Below, piece after piece: positions 36,586 to 45,119 of a stretch of 64,000 bases of DNA. The stretch's first letter is position 1, and each line of letters starts with the position of its first letter. This stretch comes from Nocardiopsis sp. CC223A (lineage in GTDB: Bacteria; Actinomycetota; Actinomycetes; Streptosporangiales; Streptosporangiaceae): contig NZ_JASFDV010000027.1 of assembly GCF_030766825.1 (NCBI RefSeq), positions 1-64,000 of the forward strand, read 5' to 3'. The position numbers were made by a program, and so were the translations under genes. The notes beneath the pieces are model-generated. The model did no database searches and was not told where the DNA came from. It saw only the letters and a program-made list of their open reading frames with translations.

Positions 36586-37635
36586 TCAGTATTCGAGCTC
36601 TGGCCGCAGCGGTCCGCCCACCCGGTGCAGGTGGCCCAATACCTCGGCGTAGGAGCGCAGCAGCCCCGTCTCGTAGTACTCCAGCCCGAACCGCTCGCAC
36701 GCCGCCCGTACCAGCGGCTGGGCCCGGCGCAGGTTGGGCCGGGGCATCGACGGGAACAGGTGGTGCTCGATCTGGTAGTTCAGCCCGCCCATCACCAGGT
36801 CGACCACCGGCCCGCCCCGGATGTTCCGCGAGGTGAGGACCTGGCGGCGCAGGAACCCCGTCTTCGTCCCCTCCGCCACCACCGGCATCCCCTTGTGGTT
36901 CGGGGCGAAGGAGCACCCCATGTACAGCCCGAACACCCCCTGGTTCACCAGCACGAAGCACAGCGCCTGCAACGGTGTGAGCGTCACCAGCACGACCGCC
37001 AGGTACCCGCCGAAGTGCACCGCCAGCAGCGTCCCCTCCACGATCCGGGTCCGCAGCGGCAGGTCGGTGCGCCGCACGACCCCGGCCGCCGAGGCGAAGT
37101 GCAGGTGGAAGGCCTCCAGGAGCAGCATCGGGAAGAACAGCCAGGCCTGGCTCCGGGCCAGCCACCGCCCCGGCCCGCGGCGGCGCAGCAGGGCCTGCTC
37201 GCGGCTGAACGCCAGGGCCGCCCCCGCGATGTCGGGGTCCCGGCCCTCGTGGTTGGGGTGTGCGTGGTGGCGGTCGTGCTTGTCGACCCACCACCCGTAC
37301 GCCAGCCCCACCAGCAGGTCCCCGTGGATCCACCCGATGATCCGGTTGGCCCGCTCGCCCTCGGCGATCTGCCCGTGCCCGGCGTCGTGGCCGATGAAGG
37401 CCGTCTGGGTGAAGAGCAGGCCGAGCACCACCGCCGTGACCAGCTGCCACCAGGACGGTCCGATCAGCACGAAGGCCGTCCAGGTCGCCAGCAGCAGGGA
37501 CAGGGTGACGGTGATCCGCACCGCGTAGTGGCCCCGGCGCCTGCGCAGCAGCCCGTGTTCGCTCACCTCACGGGACAGGACCGCGAAGTCGCTCCCCCGG
37601 CGTCGTTCGGGGAGGACCCCGTCGGTTCGGGTCAT
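36586..37635 (-). CDS. membrane fatty acid desaturase
   Basis: A 349-residue membrane desaturase with the three histidine boxes that hold the di-iron centre: HDAGHG near residue 88, HDRHH near 125 and QIEHH near 290. Hydrophobic segments lie at about 42-80 and 150-245. It would introduce a double bond into membrane acyl chains using reduced ferredoxin; no fused cytochrome b5 is present. The ATG overlaps the stop of the DUF5994-STAS gene by 4 bases (ATGA), linking lipid desaturation to a STAS-type regulator. Confidence 0.92.
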   Translation of the reverse strand: MTRTDGVLPERRRGSDFAVLSREVSEHGLLRRRRGHYAVRITVTLSLLLATWTAFVLIGPSWWQLVTAVVLGLLFTQTAFIGHDAGHGQIAEGERANRIIGWIHGDLLVGLAYGWWVDKHDRHHAHPNHEGRDPDIAGAALAFSREQALLRRRGPGRWLARSQAWLFFPMLLLEAFHLHFASAAGVVRRTDLPLRTRIVEGTLLAVHFGGYLAVVLVTLTPLQALCFVLVNQGVFGLYMGCSFAPNHKGMPVVAEGTKTGFLRRQVLTSRNIRGGPVVDLVMGGLNYQIEHHLFPSMPRPNLRRAQPLVRAACERFGLEYYETGLLRSYAEVLGHLHRVGGPLRPELEY

Positions 37636-38504
37636 CGGGCCATCGCCTCCCCCACCGTCGCGTGGACGGGCGGGAGTCCGTGCGTTCCGGTGAGCTCCAT
37701 GAGCCTGGCGACCGGCTCCGGTGGCGCGGCCAGGCGCAGGTCTGTCCCCGCCCGCTCGGCCCGGGCCCGGACCTCGGCCAGGAGGGAGAGCCCGGCCGCC
37801 CCGAAGAAGGTCACCCCGGACAGGTCGACGACCACCCGGTCGCCGCGCTCGCGCAGCACCGCGAATAGCCGTGTCCGGTACTCGGGGACCGTCACCAGGT
37901 CGATCTCCCCGGAGAGCCGGACGAGTGTCCCGCCGGGGTGCCTCCGCCACGACACCGCGCCGCGGCGTGAGACGCGCACGGACCCCTCGTCCTTTTCGTA
38001 GAGTCCGCCGCCCTCGGACTCCCAGTCCGTTTCCGGGGGCGTGCGGGGCGGCGGCGCGATCAGGGAGGCCACGTCCATGATCTCGGCGGCCTGTTTCGTG
38101 TTCGTGGACAGGATGGCCAGGTCGAGCGCGGACCAGGCGGCGAACGCCGCCACCCCGGGCGGTACGACCAGCAGGCGGGTGCGCGCACCGTTGTCGCCGA
38201 CCGCGACCAGGAGGTCGGGCGGCGTCTCCAGCGACCAGGAGAGGCGGACCGCGCGGCCGGCCACCGCGAGGAGTGCGGGTCGGCGGGACCAGCCGACCAC
38301 ACCCAGTTCGAGCAGGTGGACGGGGCCCCGCCGGTCGTCGATGGCCAGGATGAGCCCGGGCAGCTCGGCCACCGGGTCGCCGGACCTGGGCCACCAGCCG
38401 CCGTCCAGGACGGCGCCGTGGTGCGGGATGGGGTTGAGCCTCAGCCGGGGGACCGATGGAGGGGTGTCGGAGATGACGGGCGGATGTGAGGTGAAGGAGG
38501 CCAT
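37632..38504 (-). CDS. DUF5994 and STAS two-domain protein
   Basis: About 290 residues. The first domain, RLRLNPIPHHGAVLDGGWWPRS through GARTRLLVVPPGVAAF, matches DUF5994. After a linker, residues 185-288 form a STAS domain (GTLVRLSGEIDLVTVPEYRTRL, then VVVDLSGVTFFGAAGLSLLAEV), where the usual phospho-serine is replaced by glycine or alanine (FFGAAG), so classic RsbW phosphorylation looks unlikely. The start at 38504 is chosen by domain content; the frame is open to 38942 and a longer form cannot be excluded. It is coupled to the desaturase. Confidence 0.75.
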   Translation of the reverse strand: MASFTSHPPVISDTPPSVPRLRLNPIPHHGAVLDGGWWPRSGDPVAELPGLILAIDDRRGPVHLLELGVVGWSRRPALLAVAGRAVRLSWSLETPPDLLVAVGDNGARTRLLVVPPGVAAFAAWSALDLAILSTNTKQAAEIMDVASLIAPPPRTPPETDWESEGGGLYEKDEGSVRVSRRGAVSWRRHPGGTLVRLSGEIDLVTVPEYRTRLFAVLRERGDRVVVDLSGVTFFGAAGLSLLAEVRARAERAGTDLRLAAPPEPVARLMELTGTHGLPPVHATVGEAMAR

Positions 38505-38861
38505 GGCGAACTGCTCGGCGATCCCCGGGCCGGGAGAGCCCTGCTCGTCCCGGTCCGGCTGGGAGCGCGGCACGAAGAGCGCACCGCGCGCGGCGGAAGA
38601 GGGCGCAGGTTCCAGACCTGCGCCGAAAGGCATGGCGGCACGGAACGGTGGTTCCGGATCCTGTCCCGGCGCCACACCCTCGCCCCGGCGGACCGGGCTC
38701 TCTCGGAACGGGGTGTCTCCCCCGTTCCCTTCCAGACTACTTCCCCGGCTTCCGGCGCACAGGGGTGCGCACACCCCTCCCCCGCCCTCTCGGCGGACGG
38801 GGACCGGCCCTCCTCGCCGGAATTCAGGACAGGATTCGGACCGGTCGCCGTAGTGGTCACC
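38505..38861. other. 357-bp divergent gap between the STAS and antitoxin genes
   Basis: Holds the promoters for the leftward STAS/desaturase unit and the rightward toxin-antitoxin pair. The minus-strand frame stays open throughout, so part may encode a longer N-terminus of the STAS protein. I see no palindrome or ribosome site strong enough to decide. Confidence 0.4.
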
Positions 38862-39143
38862 ATGGAGACCATTCCGATCACGGAGGCCGAGGCGAAGATC
38901 GCCGAGTCGGCCGACCGCGCCCAACGCGAACACGCCGACCACATGTTCACCGAGAACGGCCGCCCGGCCGTCGTGATGATGTCGGTGACCCGGTACGAGT
39001 CCCTGATGGAGACTCCGAGCATCCTCGCCGACGGAGAAACACGTGCGGATCTCCGGGAGGCCGCCGAATCCGAGGAGTTCACCAACGAGGAGGACATGGC
39101 CGTACTGATGGAACGGCGGCTCGGCAAGGATTCCGCAGCGTGA
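38862..39143 (+). CDS. Phd/YefM-family antitoxin
   Basis: A 93-residue antitoxin. METIPITEAEAKIAESADRAQ, then HMFTENGRPAVVMMSVTRYESLMET is the Phd/YefM N-terminal DNA-binding and dimerisation fold, and the acidic C-terminus would bind the toxin. I choose the ATG at 38862; a GTG at 38853 would add three residues. Neither has a good ribosome site, so a leaderless or short-leader message is possible. The stop overlaps the toxin start (GTGA). Confidence 0.88.
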   Translation: METIPITEAEAKIAESADRAQREHADHMFTENGRPAVVMMSVTRYESLMETPSILADGETRADLREAAESEEFTNEEDMAVLMERRLGKDSAA

Positions 39144-39400
39144 GGGTCGTCTGCAAGAGCCCGGCGAAACGGGCCCTGGCGGAAGAACCCCCCGAGGCGC
39201 TGTCGGTGGCCGCGTACGAGTTCGTCAACGGCCCGCTGCGGGAGAACCCGTGGCGCGTCGGCGAACCCCTGGAGGAGCCGTTCGCCGGCCTGCACACGGC
39301 ACGCCGGGGGACCTACCGGATCATTCACAGGATCCGGCCTGACAAGGATCTGGCCGAGATCCGCTCGATCCGCCACCGGCGGGACGTCCACCGGGCCTGA
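39140..39400 (+). CDS. RelE/ParE-family toxin
   Basis: An 86-residue RelE-superfamily toxin: VVCKSPAKRALAEEPPEALSVA, then GLHTARRGTYRIIHRIRPDKDLAEIRSIRHRRDVHR. The basic C-terminal strand and the RxGxYRIIH motif fit ribosome-dependent mRNA interferases. The GTG start overlaps the antitoxin stop by 4 bases. It is convergent with the PrsW-like gene, 3 bases away. Confidence 0.87.
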   Translation: MRVVCKSPAKRALAEEPPEALSVAAYEFVNGPLRENPWRVGEPLEEPFAGLHTARRGTYRIIHRIRPDKDLAEIRSIRHRRDVHRA

Positions 39401-39403
39401 CGG

Positions 39404-41554
39404 TCAGCGGACCAGCAGGCGGTCGACGGACTTCGGGAGCAGCAGGCCCGCGAGCCCCACGGCCGCGTAGACGACCTGGCCGGGGGCGAGCATGCCCAGC
39501 ACCGCCCCGCTGTTGCCGGTCGGCGAGCGCAGGAAGTCGCGCATGTGCGGGTGGGCGCGCGGGACGCCGTTGCCCGCCACCAGCAGGAGCAGCACCGCTC
39601 CCAGCAGGATCACCGCCCACACCGCGTCGAACACCGACAGGCCTCCGAACCAGGTCTGGAACCGCTCCAGGGCCAGCAGCGCGTAGCCCGGCTCGCCCGT
39701 CGGAACGCGCGACGCGGGCACCGGGACCACGGCGACCGCCACCGCGGCCGCGCCCGCCATCGCCGTGACCCCGCCGGTGGCCGCCAGTCCCAAACGCCGC
39801 GCCAGTTCCCGGGCGGTCCGGGTCAGCTCCCGCTGCGACGGGTGGTGCCGCCACGGCCGCCCCGCCGACCGGGCCTCCCCCATCGCGTTCGCCCGCCGCT
39901 GCCGCAGGAACCGCCAGGTGTCCCCCAGCACCGCCGGTCCGCGCCGCGCCGCGATGGTGCACGCCGCCAGCTCGTGCACGATCATCGCCAGCGTGGTCGC
40001 CAGCGTGACCGGCAGTTCCGCCCAGGCCAGCGCCGCCCGGCGGAACCCCGTCGCGATGTCCCCCGGCACCCGCACCCGCGTCGCCACCGCACGCCCGCGC
40101 GCCCGCCTGCGCAACCCCGCCAGCGGCGGCAGTCCCGGCAGCGGCGGGGTGCTCTCCGCCGCCGTCGCGATGAGCCGGTAGTCCAGCGCCACCGCGCACA
40201 GCACCAGCACCACCAGGAAGAACGGCGTCAGCACGCCCCCGCCGAGCAGCCCCAGCACCACACCGGACGCCGGGTGCAGCGCCGCCCCCGCCAGGACCGC
40301 GTTCAGGTTCAGGTGCTCCAGGAACGCCAGCAGCACCGCCAGCGGCGGCAGCACCCACGGCCACCGCCCCCGCCCCACGACCGCCAGGCCCAGTGCGGCC
40401 CCGACGAGTCCGCTGGTCACCGCGTGCCCGGAGAACGCCGCGACCACGGCCCCGGTCCCCCGGTCCACGACCTCGCTGCCGCCCGGCAGGAACCACCCGC
40501 CGCCCCCGGATCCGCCCACCGCGAGCGCGGTGACCAGGTGCTCGGCCAATTGGAACCCCGCCCCCGACGCCGCCGCCAACAGGGCGAAGTCCACCGCCGC
40601 CAGCCGCCGGGTCCGGCGCGGCGCCACCAGCGGCAGCAGGAGCAGCGGCAGCAGCTTGCCGACCTCCTCCACCGTCACCGCCACGTAGGTGTACGGCACC
40701 ACGTCGTAGGTGTCGGCGCCCAGCGCCCCCGCGACCGCCCGCTCGGCCAGGCCCATCGGCCACAGCAGCAGCGCCCCCAGTGCCGCGACCCGCAGCAGGG
40801 AGGCGAAGGCCACCGTTCGGGACCGCGCGAGCAGCGCCAGCTGGAACAGCACGGCGAAGAGCGTGACCACCGCCGGCAGGACCGGTGCCGCCACGGCGGA
40901 GACCGCCGCCGGGGCGATGGCCGCCACCGCCAGCGCCGTCCAGCCCGCGACCCCGCGCAGCGCCCGCAGGCCGCGGGCGGCCCGCCCGCCCCGCAGCCGG
41001 TCGGCCCCGGCGGCGACACGTTCGTAGAGGTCGGGGCCCGGGGCGCGCTTCGGGCCCGTGTCGGCGCACCGGTACAGCGCCGCCGCCCGCACCAGGTCCG
41101 GTGTCTTCTCGGCCTCCGCCCGGGAGGCGAAGTGCGCCCGCGCCTGGGGGATGTCCGCCCCCACCAGCTCGCGCACGAAGTCCGCCGGGCCCGCCGCCAC
41201 CGTCAGGTCGTCGGCGGTGATGAGCACCGCCGCCGAGAAGTCCTCCACGCACACCAGGAAGTCGGTGGGGTCGGGCCCCCAGCCGCGCACCAGGTCGATG
41301 AGGGTGTCGGTGTGCAGCGGGATCTCGGTGACGGGCTCGTAGGAGAACTCGGGCCGGGTCCGGCACACCAGCAGCCGCTCCACCCCCATGGACCGCCCCG
41401 CCGCGATGACGGCGCGCACGAGGTTGCGGTCGCGCGGCACGAGGAACGGCGTGGTGACCTTGCCGTCGGCCCGGATCCACTGCGGGTCCAGCTCGGTCGC
41501 TCCGGCGCACACGCGCAGGACCAGGTCCCGCGCGAGCATGGCCTGTTCTTCCAT
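39404..41554 (-). CDS. PrsW-like intramembrane metalloprotease with N-terminal domain
   Basis: A 716-residue membrane protein. Residues 1-175 form a soluble domain that I do not recognise (WIRADGKVTTPFLVPRDRNLVRAVIAAG). From about 205 there are many membrane helices with PrsW-family motifs: VTVEEVGKLLPLLLLPL near 290 (the EExxK-type metal site), AASGAGFQLAEHL near 330 and FSGHAVTSGLVGAALG near 372. PrsW proteases release anti-sigma factors in other bacteria. The C-terminal 250 residues add further helices and a basic loop. The ATG follows GAGG. Substrate unknown. Confidence 0.82.
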   Translation of the reverse strand: MEEQAMLARDLVLRVCAGATELDPQWIRADGKVTTPFLVPRDRNLVRAVIAAGRSMGVERLLVCRTRPEFSYEPVTEIPLHTDTLIDLVRGWGPDPTDFLVCVEDFSAAVLITADDLTVAAGPADFVRELVGADIPQARAHFASRAEAEKTPDLVRAAALYRCADTGPKRAPGPDLYERVAAGADRLRGGRAARGLRALRGVAGWTALAVAAIAPAAVSAVAAPVLPAVVTLFAVLFQLALLARSRTVAFASLLRVAALGALLLWPMGLAERAVAGALGADTYDVVPYTYVAVTVEEVGKLLPLLLLPLVAPRRTRRLAAVDFALLAAASGAGFQLAEHLVTALAVGGSGGGGWFLPGGSEVVDRGTGAVVAAFSGHAVTSGLVGAALGLAVVGRGRWPWVLPPLAVLLAFLEHLNLNAVLAGAALHPASGVVLGLLGGGVLTPFFLVVLVLCAVALDYRLIATAAESTPPLPGLPPLAGLRRRARGRAVATRVRVPGDIATGFRRAALAWAELPVTLATTLAMIVHELAACTIAARRGPAVLGDTWRFLRQRRANAMGEARSAGRPWRHHPSQRELTRTARELARRLGLAATGGVTAMAGAAAVAVAVVPVPASRVPTGEPGYALLALERFQTWFGGLSVFDAVWAVILLGAVLLLLVAGNGVPRAHPHMRDFLRSPTGNSGAVLGMLAPGQVVYAAVGLAGLLLPKSVDRLLVR

Positions 41555-41665
41555 CTGGGGATCCTCGGCCGTCGGGGGGTGAACAGGTCGGGGCCGGTCC
41601 GCCCGCGGGGTTCGCGTCCCGGGGCGTTCCGGCCCGACCGAGCATAACGGCGGGACCCCGGCCCG

Positions 41666-43066
41666 TCAGGGGGCGGGCTCGGACGACGCGGAGGGCCCCC
41701 GGGCGGCGGAGGGCCCGTACGGCTCGGGATCCCCGTCGGCCGCAGGGGGCTCTGCGGCCCCGGGCGGCACGGAGGCTCCGGTCCCGGGCGAAGCAGGGGC
41801 CGCGGTACCGGGCTCCCGGGCGGGCCGGGGGCCGGCCCCGAAGGCGTCGGCGGACAGCTGTGCGAAGTGCCGAAGGCCCGGCAGGTCCAGGGCCCAGCCG
41901 GTGAACGCCCAGCCCAGGTTCAGGTGGTCCAGCACCCTGGCCAGGGCGGACACCCCGCTCCAGCGCACGCCTTCGGGGTTCTCGTAGGTGAGCCGGTACA
42001 GGACCTCGGGGTGTTCGTGCGCGTCCCGGATCTTGAGCGCCACCGGCGACCGCGCCTCGATCCACGCCCGCAGGCCCTGGCACAGCGAGCAGTCGGCGGC
42101 CACGTACAGGGTCCCGGCGGCCCGGTGCGGCCAGGGCCGCCACCGGGGCAGCCAGGCCCGCACCCCGGAGCGGTAGCGGTCCCATTCCGGGCCGAAGGAC
42201 TCGCGCAGCCGCTCGCCCTCGTGCCAGGACGCGAACCCGGCGCCGTAGGCGAACGCGACCACGGACCCGTACAGCAGCCGGGGGTCGGCGAACACCGCCG
42301 CCAGGACCAGGTAGACGGCGACGATGGTGGTCTGCATGGGGTTGCTCAGGTAGGCGTAGGGGCCGCTGGTGACCAGTCTCCGCGGCGGGTCGTAGGGCAG
42401 CGGGGTGCCGCCGCCGACCCGGGCGAACTCGCGGGCGGCGGCCAGCCCGGGCAGGGCGGCGAACCCCAGGAGCTGGAGGGCCACCGGGATCCCGCCGGGC
42501 GCGGCGACCCCGTCGCCGGGCAGGATGCCCAGGGCGGCGATCGGGAGCACCACCATCAGCCCGAAGGAGAGCACGGCCTGCGCCCACATGCGCGCCCGGA
42601 CGGCCTGGCCCCGGCGGGTCCAGTGGGCCAGCATCAGCGCGGGGATCAGGCACAGCGCCGACCCCGCGAACTCGCCGAGCAGCCATGTGCCGTGGAGGAC
42701 GACGACGGGTTCGGCCAGCGGCATGGCGATGATGTCCGCCCACACCAGCAGCGCGGTGAGCAGCGGCACCGGCAGGAACCGGAGCAGCACCGCGGGCAGG
42801 GCGCCCCACAGCAGCGCCCAGGCGAGCAGCAGGTCGACGGGGATGCCCGCCCACACGGCGCCCTCGGCGTGGAAGGACCACCAGCCCGCGTGAAGGGCGT
42901 AGAGGTTGAGCGGGATGAGGGTGAGCAGTGCCCAGGCGGTGGAGACGATCATGGCGGCGGTCTCGCGCGGCCGGGGCGGCCGCCACAGGCACAGTCCCAC
43001 GAGCGGCAGGACGGGGAAGCACAGGCCGACGCCGCGGACGATGAGGGCGGGGAGTTCGGGGTTCAC
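41666..43066 (-). CDS. membrane PEMT/ICMT-type methyltransferase with DCC-like C-terminal domain
   Basis: A 466-residue protein. The first 200 residues are about six membrane helices. Residues 210-320 resemble phospholipid or isoprenylcysteine methyltransferases (LVTSGPYAYLSNPMQT, then GERLRESFGPEWDRYRSGV). Residues 325-420 look like a DCC/DUF393 thiol domain with LYVAADCSLCQGLRAWIE. The C-terminal 50 residues are Pro/Ala/Gly-rich and disordered. The GTG start overlaps the upstream stop by 4 bases. It probably acts with the SRPBCC-like membrane protein under control of the TetR gene. Methyl acceptor unknown. Confidence 0.75.
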   Translation of the reverse strand: MNPELPALIVRGVGLCFPVLPLVGLCLWRPPRPRETAAMIVSTAWALLTLIPLNLYALHAGWWSFHAEGAVWAGIPVDLLLAWALLWGALPAVLLRFLPVPLLTALLVWADIIAMPLAEPVVVLHGTWLLGEFAGSALCLIPALMLAHWTRRGQAVRARMWAQAVLSFGLMVVLPIAALGILPGDGVAAPGGIPVALQLLGFAALPGLAAAREFARVGGGTPLPYDPPRRLVTSGPYAYLSNPMQTTIVAVYLVLAAVFADPRLLYGSVVAFAYGAGFASWHEGERLRESFGPEWDRYRSGVRAWLPRWRPWPHRAAGTLYVAADCSLCQGLRAWIEARSPVALKIRDAHEHPEVLYRLTYENPEGVRWSGVSALARVLDHLNLGWAFTGWALDLPGLRHFAQLSADAFGAGPRPAREPGTAAPASPGTGASVPPGAAEPPAADGDPEPYGPSAARGPSASSEPAP

Positions 43067-44025
43067 CGCCCGGCCTCCGCGTCCGCCCGGCCGCCCGCCT
43101 CCGCGCCGGTGGTGAAGGTCCGTGCGAGGTAGGTCGCGGCCAGATCGGTGGTGTAGGCCTGGATCGGGCCGAAGTACCAGGACGGCTCGTAGGTGCGGTC
43201 GTAGTCGATGGTCCAGTCCATGCGAGTGCCGTCCCCGTCGGCGGTCCAGGTGGCGGTGGCGCGGTGCATGTCCATCCACTTGGCGAACGCGGCGTCCTCG
43301 GTGACCTCGAACACGACCCGGCCGCCGTCGGCGCGGACCTCGCTCTCGACGACCTCCAGCTCCATGTGGCGGGGGGTGGGCTCCGAACCGACCCGGAGGG
43401 TGGTGCGCGGGGTGAACTCGATGCGGCGGGTGGCACCGACCTCCAGGCCGGTGCCGGTGGCGGCGACCGGCTCGGGGAAGGGGACGGCGCGCAGGAACAC
43501 GGCCTCGAAGGGGCCGTAGGCGGGCGGGGCGGCCAGGGCCGCGGCGACCTCGGCCGGTGCGGCGCCGGTGGACGCCGAGCCGTCGCCCTGGTCGGCACGG
43601 GGCAGGAAGGAGGTCCCGGCGACGCCCTCCAGGGTGAGGGCGAACAGCAGCGGGACCGCGAAGAGGGCCTGCTGGGAGCCGCGCCCGCCGCGGGCGATGG
43701 CGGTGGCGATCGCGGCGACGAGGGCGACCACCCCGTAGAGCAGCGGCGCCGCGATCACCAGGCACACCATGCCCTCGCCGAGGATGACGGCGGACATGGC
43801 GAGGACCACGGTGAGGGCCGTCATGGAGACGCCCATGGCGCTCCGGGGCCGGGCGGTGAACACCACGAGCAGCGCGATGCCGGCGGGCAGGCCCAGATAG
43901 AAGAGCGAGGTCTGGTCGAGCCCTCCCCAGTGGGTCAGCCGGAAGGTGACGACGACTGCCAGCAGCACCAGGACCAGGGCCGCGAGCAGCCAGCGGGATC
44001 CGCTGGCCAGGGGGTTCTCGGACAC
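43063..44025 (-). CDS. membrane protein with SRPBCC-like domain
   Basis: A 320-residue protein. Four to five membrane helices occupy residues 12-150, followed by a domain with PFEAVFLRAVPFPEPVAATG, then RRIEFTPRTTLR and VVFEVTEDAAFAKWMDMHRATATWTADGDGTRMDWTIDYDR, an SRPBCC/polyketide-cyclase-like strand pattern. Although ATG codons lie at 44043 and 44040, AAGGAG stands 6 bases before the GTG at 44025, which I take as the start. The 24-bp palindrome at 44058 lies just upstream, so it should be the main target of the divergent TetR regulator. Confidence 0.72.
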   Translation of the reverse strand: MSENPLASGSRWLLAALVLVLLAVVVTFRLTHWGGLDQTSLFYLGLPAGIALLVVFTARPRSAMGVSMTALTVVLAMSAVILGEGMVCLVIAAPLLYGVVALVAAIATAIARGGRGSQQALFAVPLLFALTLEGVAGTSFLPRADQGDGSASTGAAPAEVAAALAAPPAYGPFEAVFLRAVPFPEPVAATGTGLEVGATRRIEFTPRTTLRVGSEPTPRHMELEVVESEVRADGGRVVFEVTEDAAFAKWMDMHRATATWTADGDGTRMDWTIDYDRTYEPSWYFGPIQAYTTDLAATYLARTFTTGAEAGGRADAEAGR

Positions 44026-44044
44026 GGAGATCTCCTTCATCATT

Positions 44045-44081
44045 CGGTTGAATCAACCGGTTTAATCACTCGATTAAACCG
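44045..44081. promoter_or_regulatory. TetR-type operator: two adjoining inverted repeats
   Basis: 44058-44081 is a perfect palindrome with 10-bp arms CGGTTTAATC and GATTAAACCG around ACTC. Beside and overlapping it, 44045-44059 has arms CGGTTG and CAACCG around AAT. The site is A/T-rich in a G+C-rich setting and sits between the divergent membrane-protein and TetR starts, so it is very likely the autoregulatory operator. Confidence 0.8.
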
Positions 44082-44120
44082 TATGATGAAGAAGATCGGA
44101 AGCGGCGAAGGGGCGAGGGC

Positions 44121-44819
44121 ATGGCCAAGAGCGGCGGCACGGGGCGGCGGAACAGCGAGGAGACCCGGGAGAGGCTGGTCTCCGCGGCCGCGGAGACACT
44201 GCGCGAAGAGGGCTACGCCGGGGCGTCGGCCCGGGCCATCGCCGCACGGGCCGAGGCCAACTCGGCGCTGGTCTTCTACCACTTCGGCGGCGTGGACCAG
44301 CTGCTGCTGGCCGCGCTGGACCGGTCCAGCGCCGAGCGCATGGCCATGTACCGGGAGCTCACCGCGCCCGCGCGCACCCTGGAGGAGCTGGTGGAGGCGG
44401 CCGTCCGCATCTACCGCACCGACCTGGAGCGCGGCTACATCACCGAGTTCTCCGAGCTGGTCGCGGCGGCGGTCACCAAGCCCGAGCTGCGCGACGAGAT
44501 CCGCGACCGCGCCGAGCCGTGGATCGCGTTCATCGAGCAGGAGTGGGAGCGGGTGCTGGGCGGCTCGCCGCTGGCCCGGCTGCTGCCCGCCCGGGAGGTG
44601 GCCTACGGGGCGATCACGTTCTACCTGGGGGTCAACCTGTTCTCGGTACTGGACGAGGACCACTCGCGCACCGAGGCGGTGTTCGAGCTGGGAGGGCGGC
44701 TGGCCCCGCGGGCGAAGCTGCTCACCCTGCGCCTGCCGCGCCGGGGACGGGGCCCCGCGGAACCCGCGGAGGAGGCCGAGGAGGCGGGCGGGGTCGCCGG
44801 TGCCGACGCGGCGGGGTGA
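44121..44819 (+). CDS. TetR/AcrR-family transcriptional regulator
   Basis: A 232-residue repressor. The HTH is at residues 12-58: RNSEETRERLVSAAAETLREEG, then ASARAIAARAEANSALVFYHFGG. The C-terminal ligand domain includes LEELVEAAVRIYRTDLERGYITEFSELVAAA. The last 30 residues are Glu/Ala/Gly-rich and disordered. The ATG has a purine-rich AAGGGGCGAGGG upstream. It is divergent from the SRPBCC-like gene across a perfect palindrome. Confidence 0.93.
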   Translation: MAKSGGTGRRNSEETRERLVSAAAETLREEGYAGASARAIAARAEANSALVFYHFGGVDQLLLAALDRSSAERMAMYRELTAPARTLEELVEAAVRIYRTDLERGYITEFSELVAAAVTKPELRDEIRDRAEPWIAFIEQEWERVLGGSPLARLLPAREVAYGAITFYLGVNLFSVLDEDHSRTEAVFELGGRLAPRAKLLTLRLPRRGRGPAEPAEEAEEAGGVAGADAAG

Positions 44820-45119
44820 CCCGGGGCGAGGCGCCCGACGGGGAGGAGCGTCCCGGGGAGCGACTGCGGCTGCGGGCACGACCGGACGGCCCGGCGACCG
44901 GGAGCGGTGAACGGCCGGGACTCCCCCGAAAAAGCAGGGAGGGCCGAAGGCCCCGGGCCGCCCGGGGAAGGGCGGGCAGCGGTGGCGAAACGGTCGGCCG
45001 GGGCTTGCGCCCGAGGCCCGGTCGGCCGAAAGGCCGAGAAGAAGGACCATCCGGAAGGCCGAGGTCCGCGACGCCGGCGAACCATAGGGTGGAACCCACA
45101 GTCGAGTACGGGAGAGCCG
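44820..45119. other. 300-bp gap between the TetR and NUDIX genes
   Basis: Very G+C-rich with small imperfect repeats of GGCCGAAGGCC type. The promoter of the NUDIX gene should lie in the last 80 bases. I see no gene. Confidence 0.4.

Noticed and set aside
38505..38942. A longer 436-residue STAS protein starting at 38942.
   Set aside because: The extra 146 residues overlap the antitoxin start region and are of shadow-like composition, though a shorter extension remains possible.
39321..43598. A 1425-codon leftward frame spanning three genes.
   Set aside because: Pro/Arg/Gly-rich composition with no domains; it overlaps the PrsW-like, PEMT-like and SRPBCC-like genes in another frame.
44820..45119. 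An N-terminal extension of the NUDIX protein from 44907.
   Set aside because: The extension is Arg/Pro/Gly-rich and unlike the family, while the ATG at 45120 has a good ribosome site.
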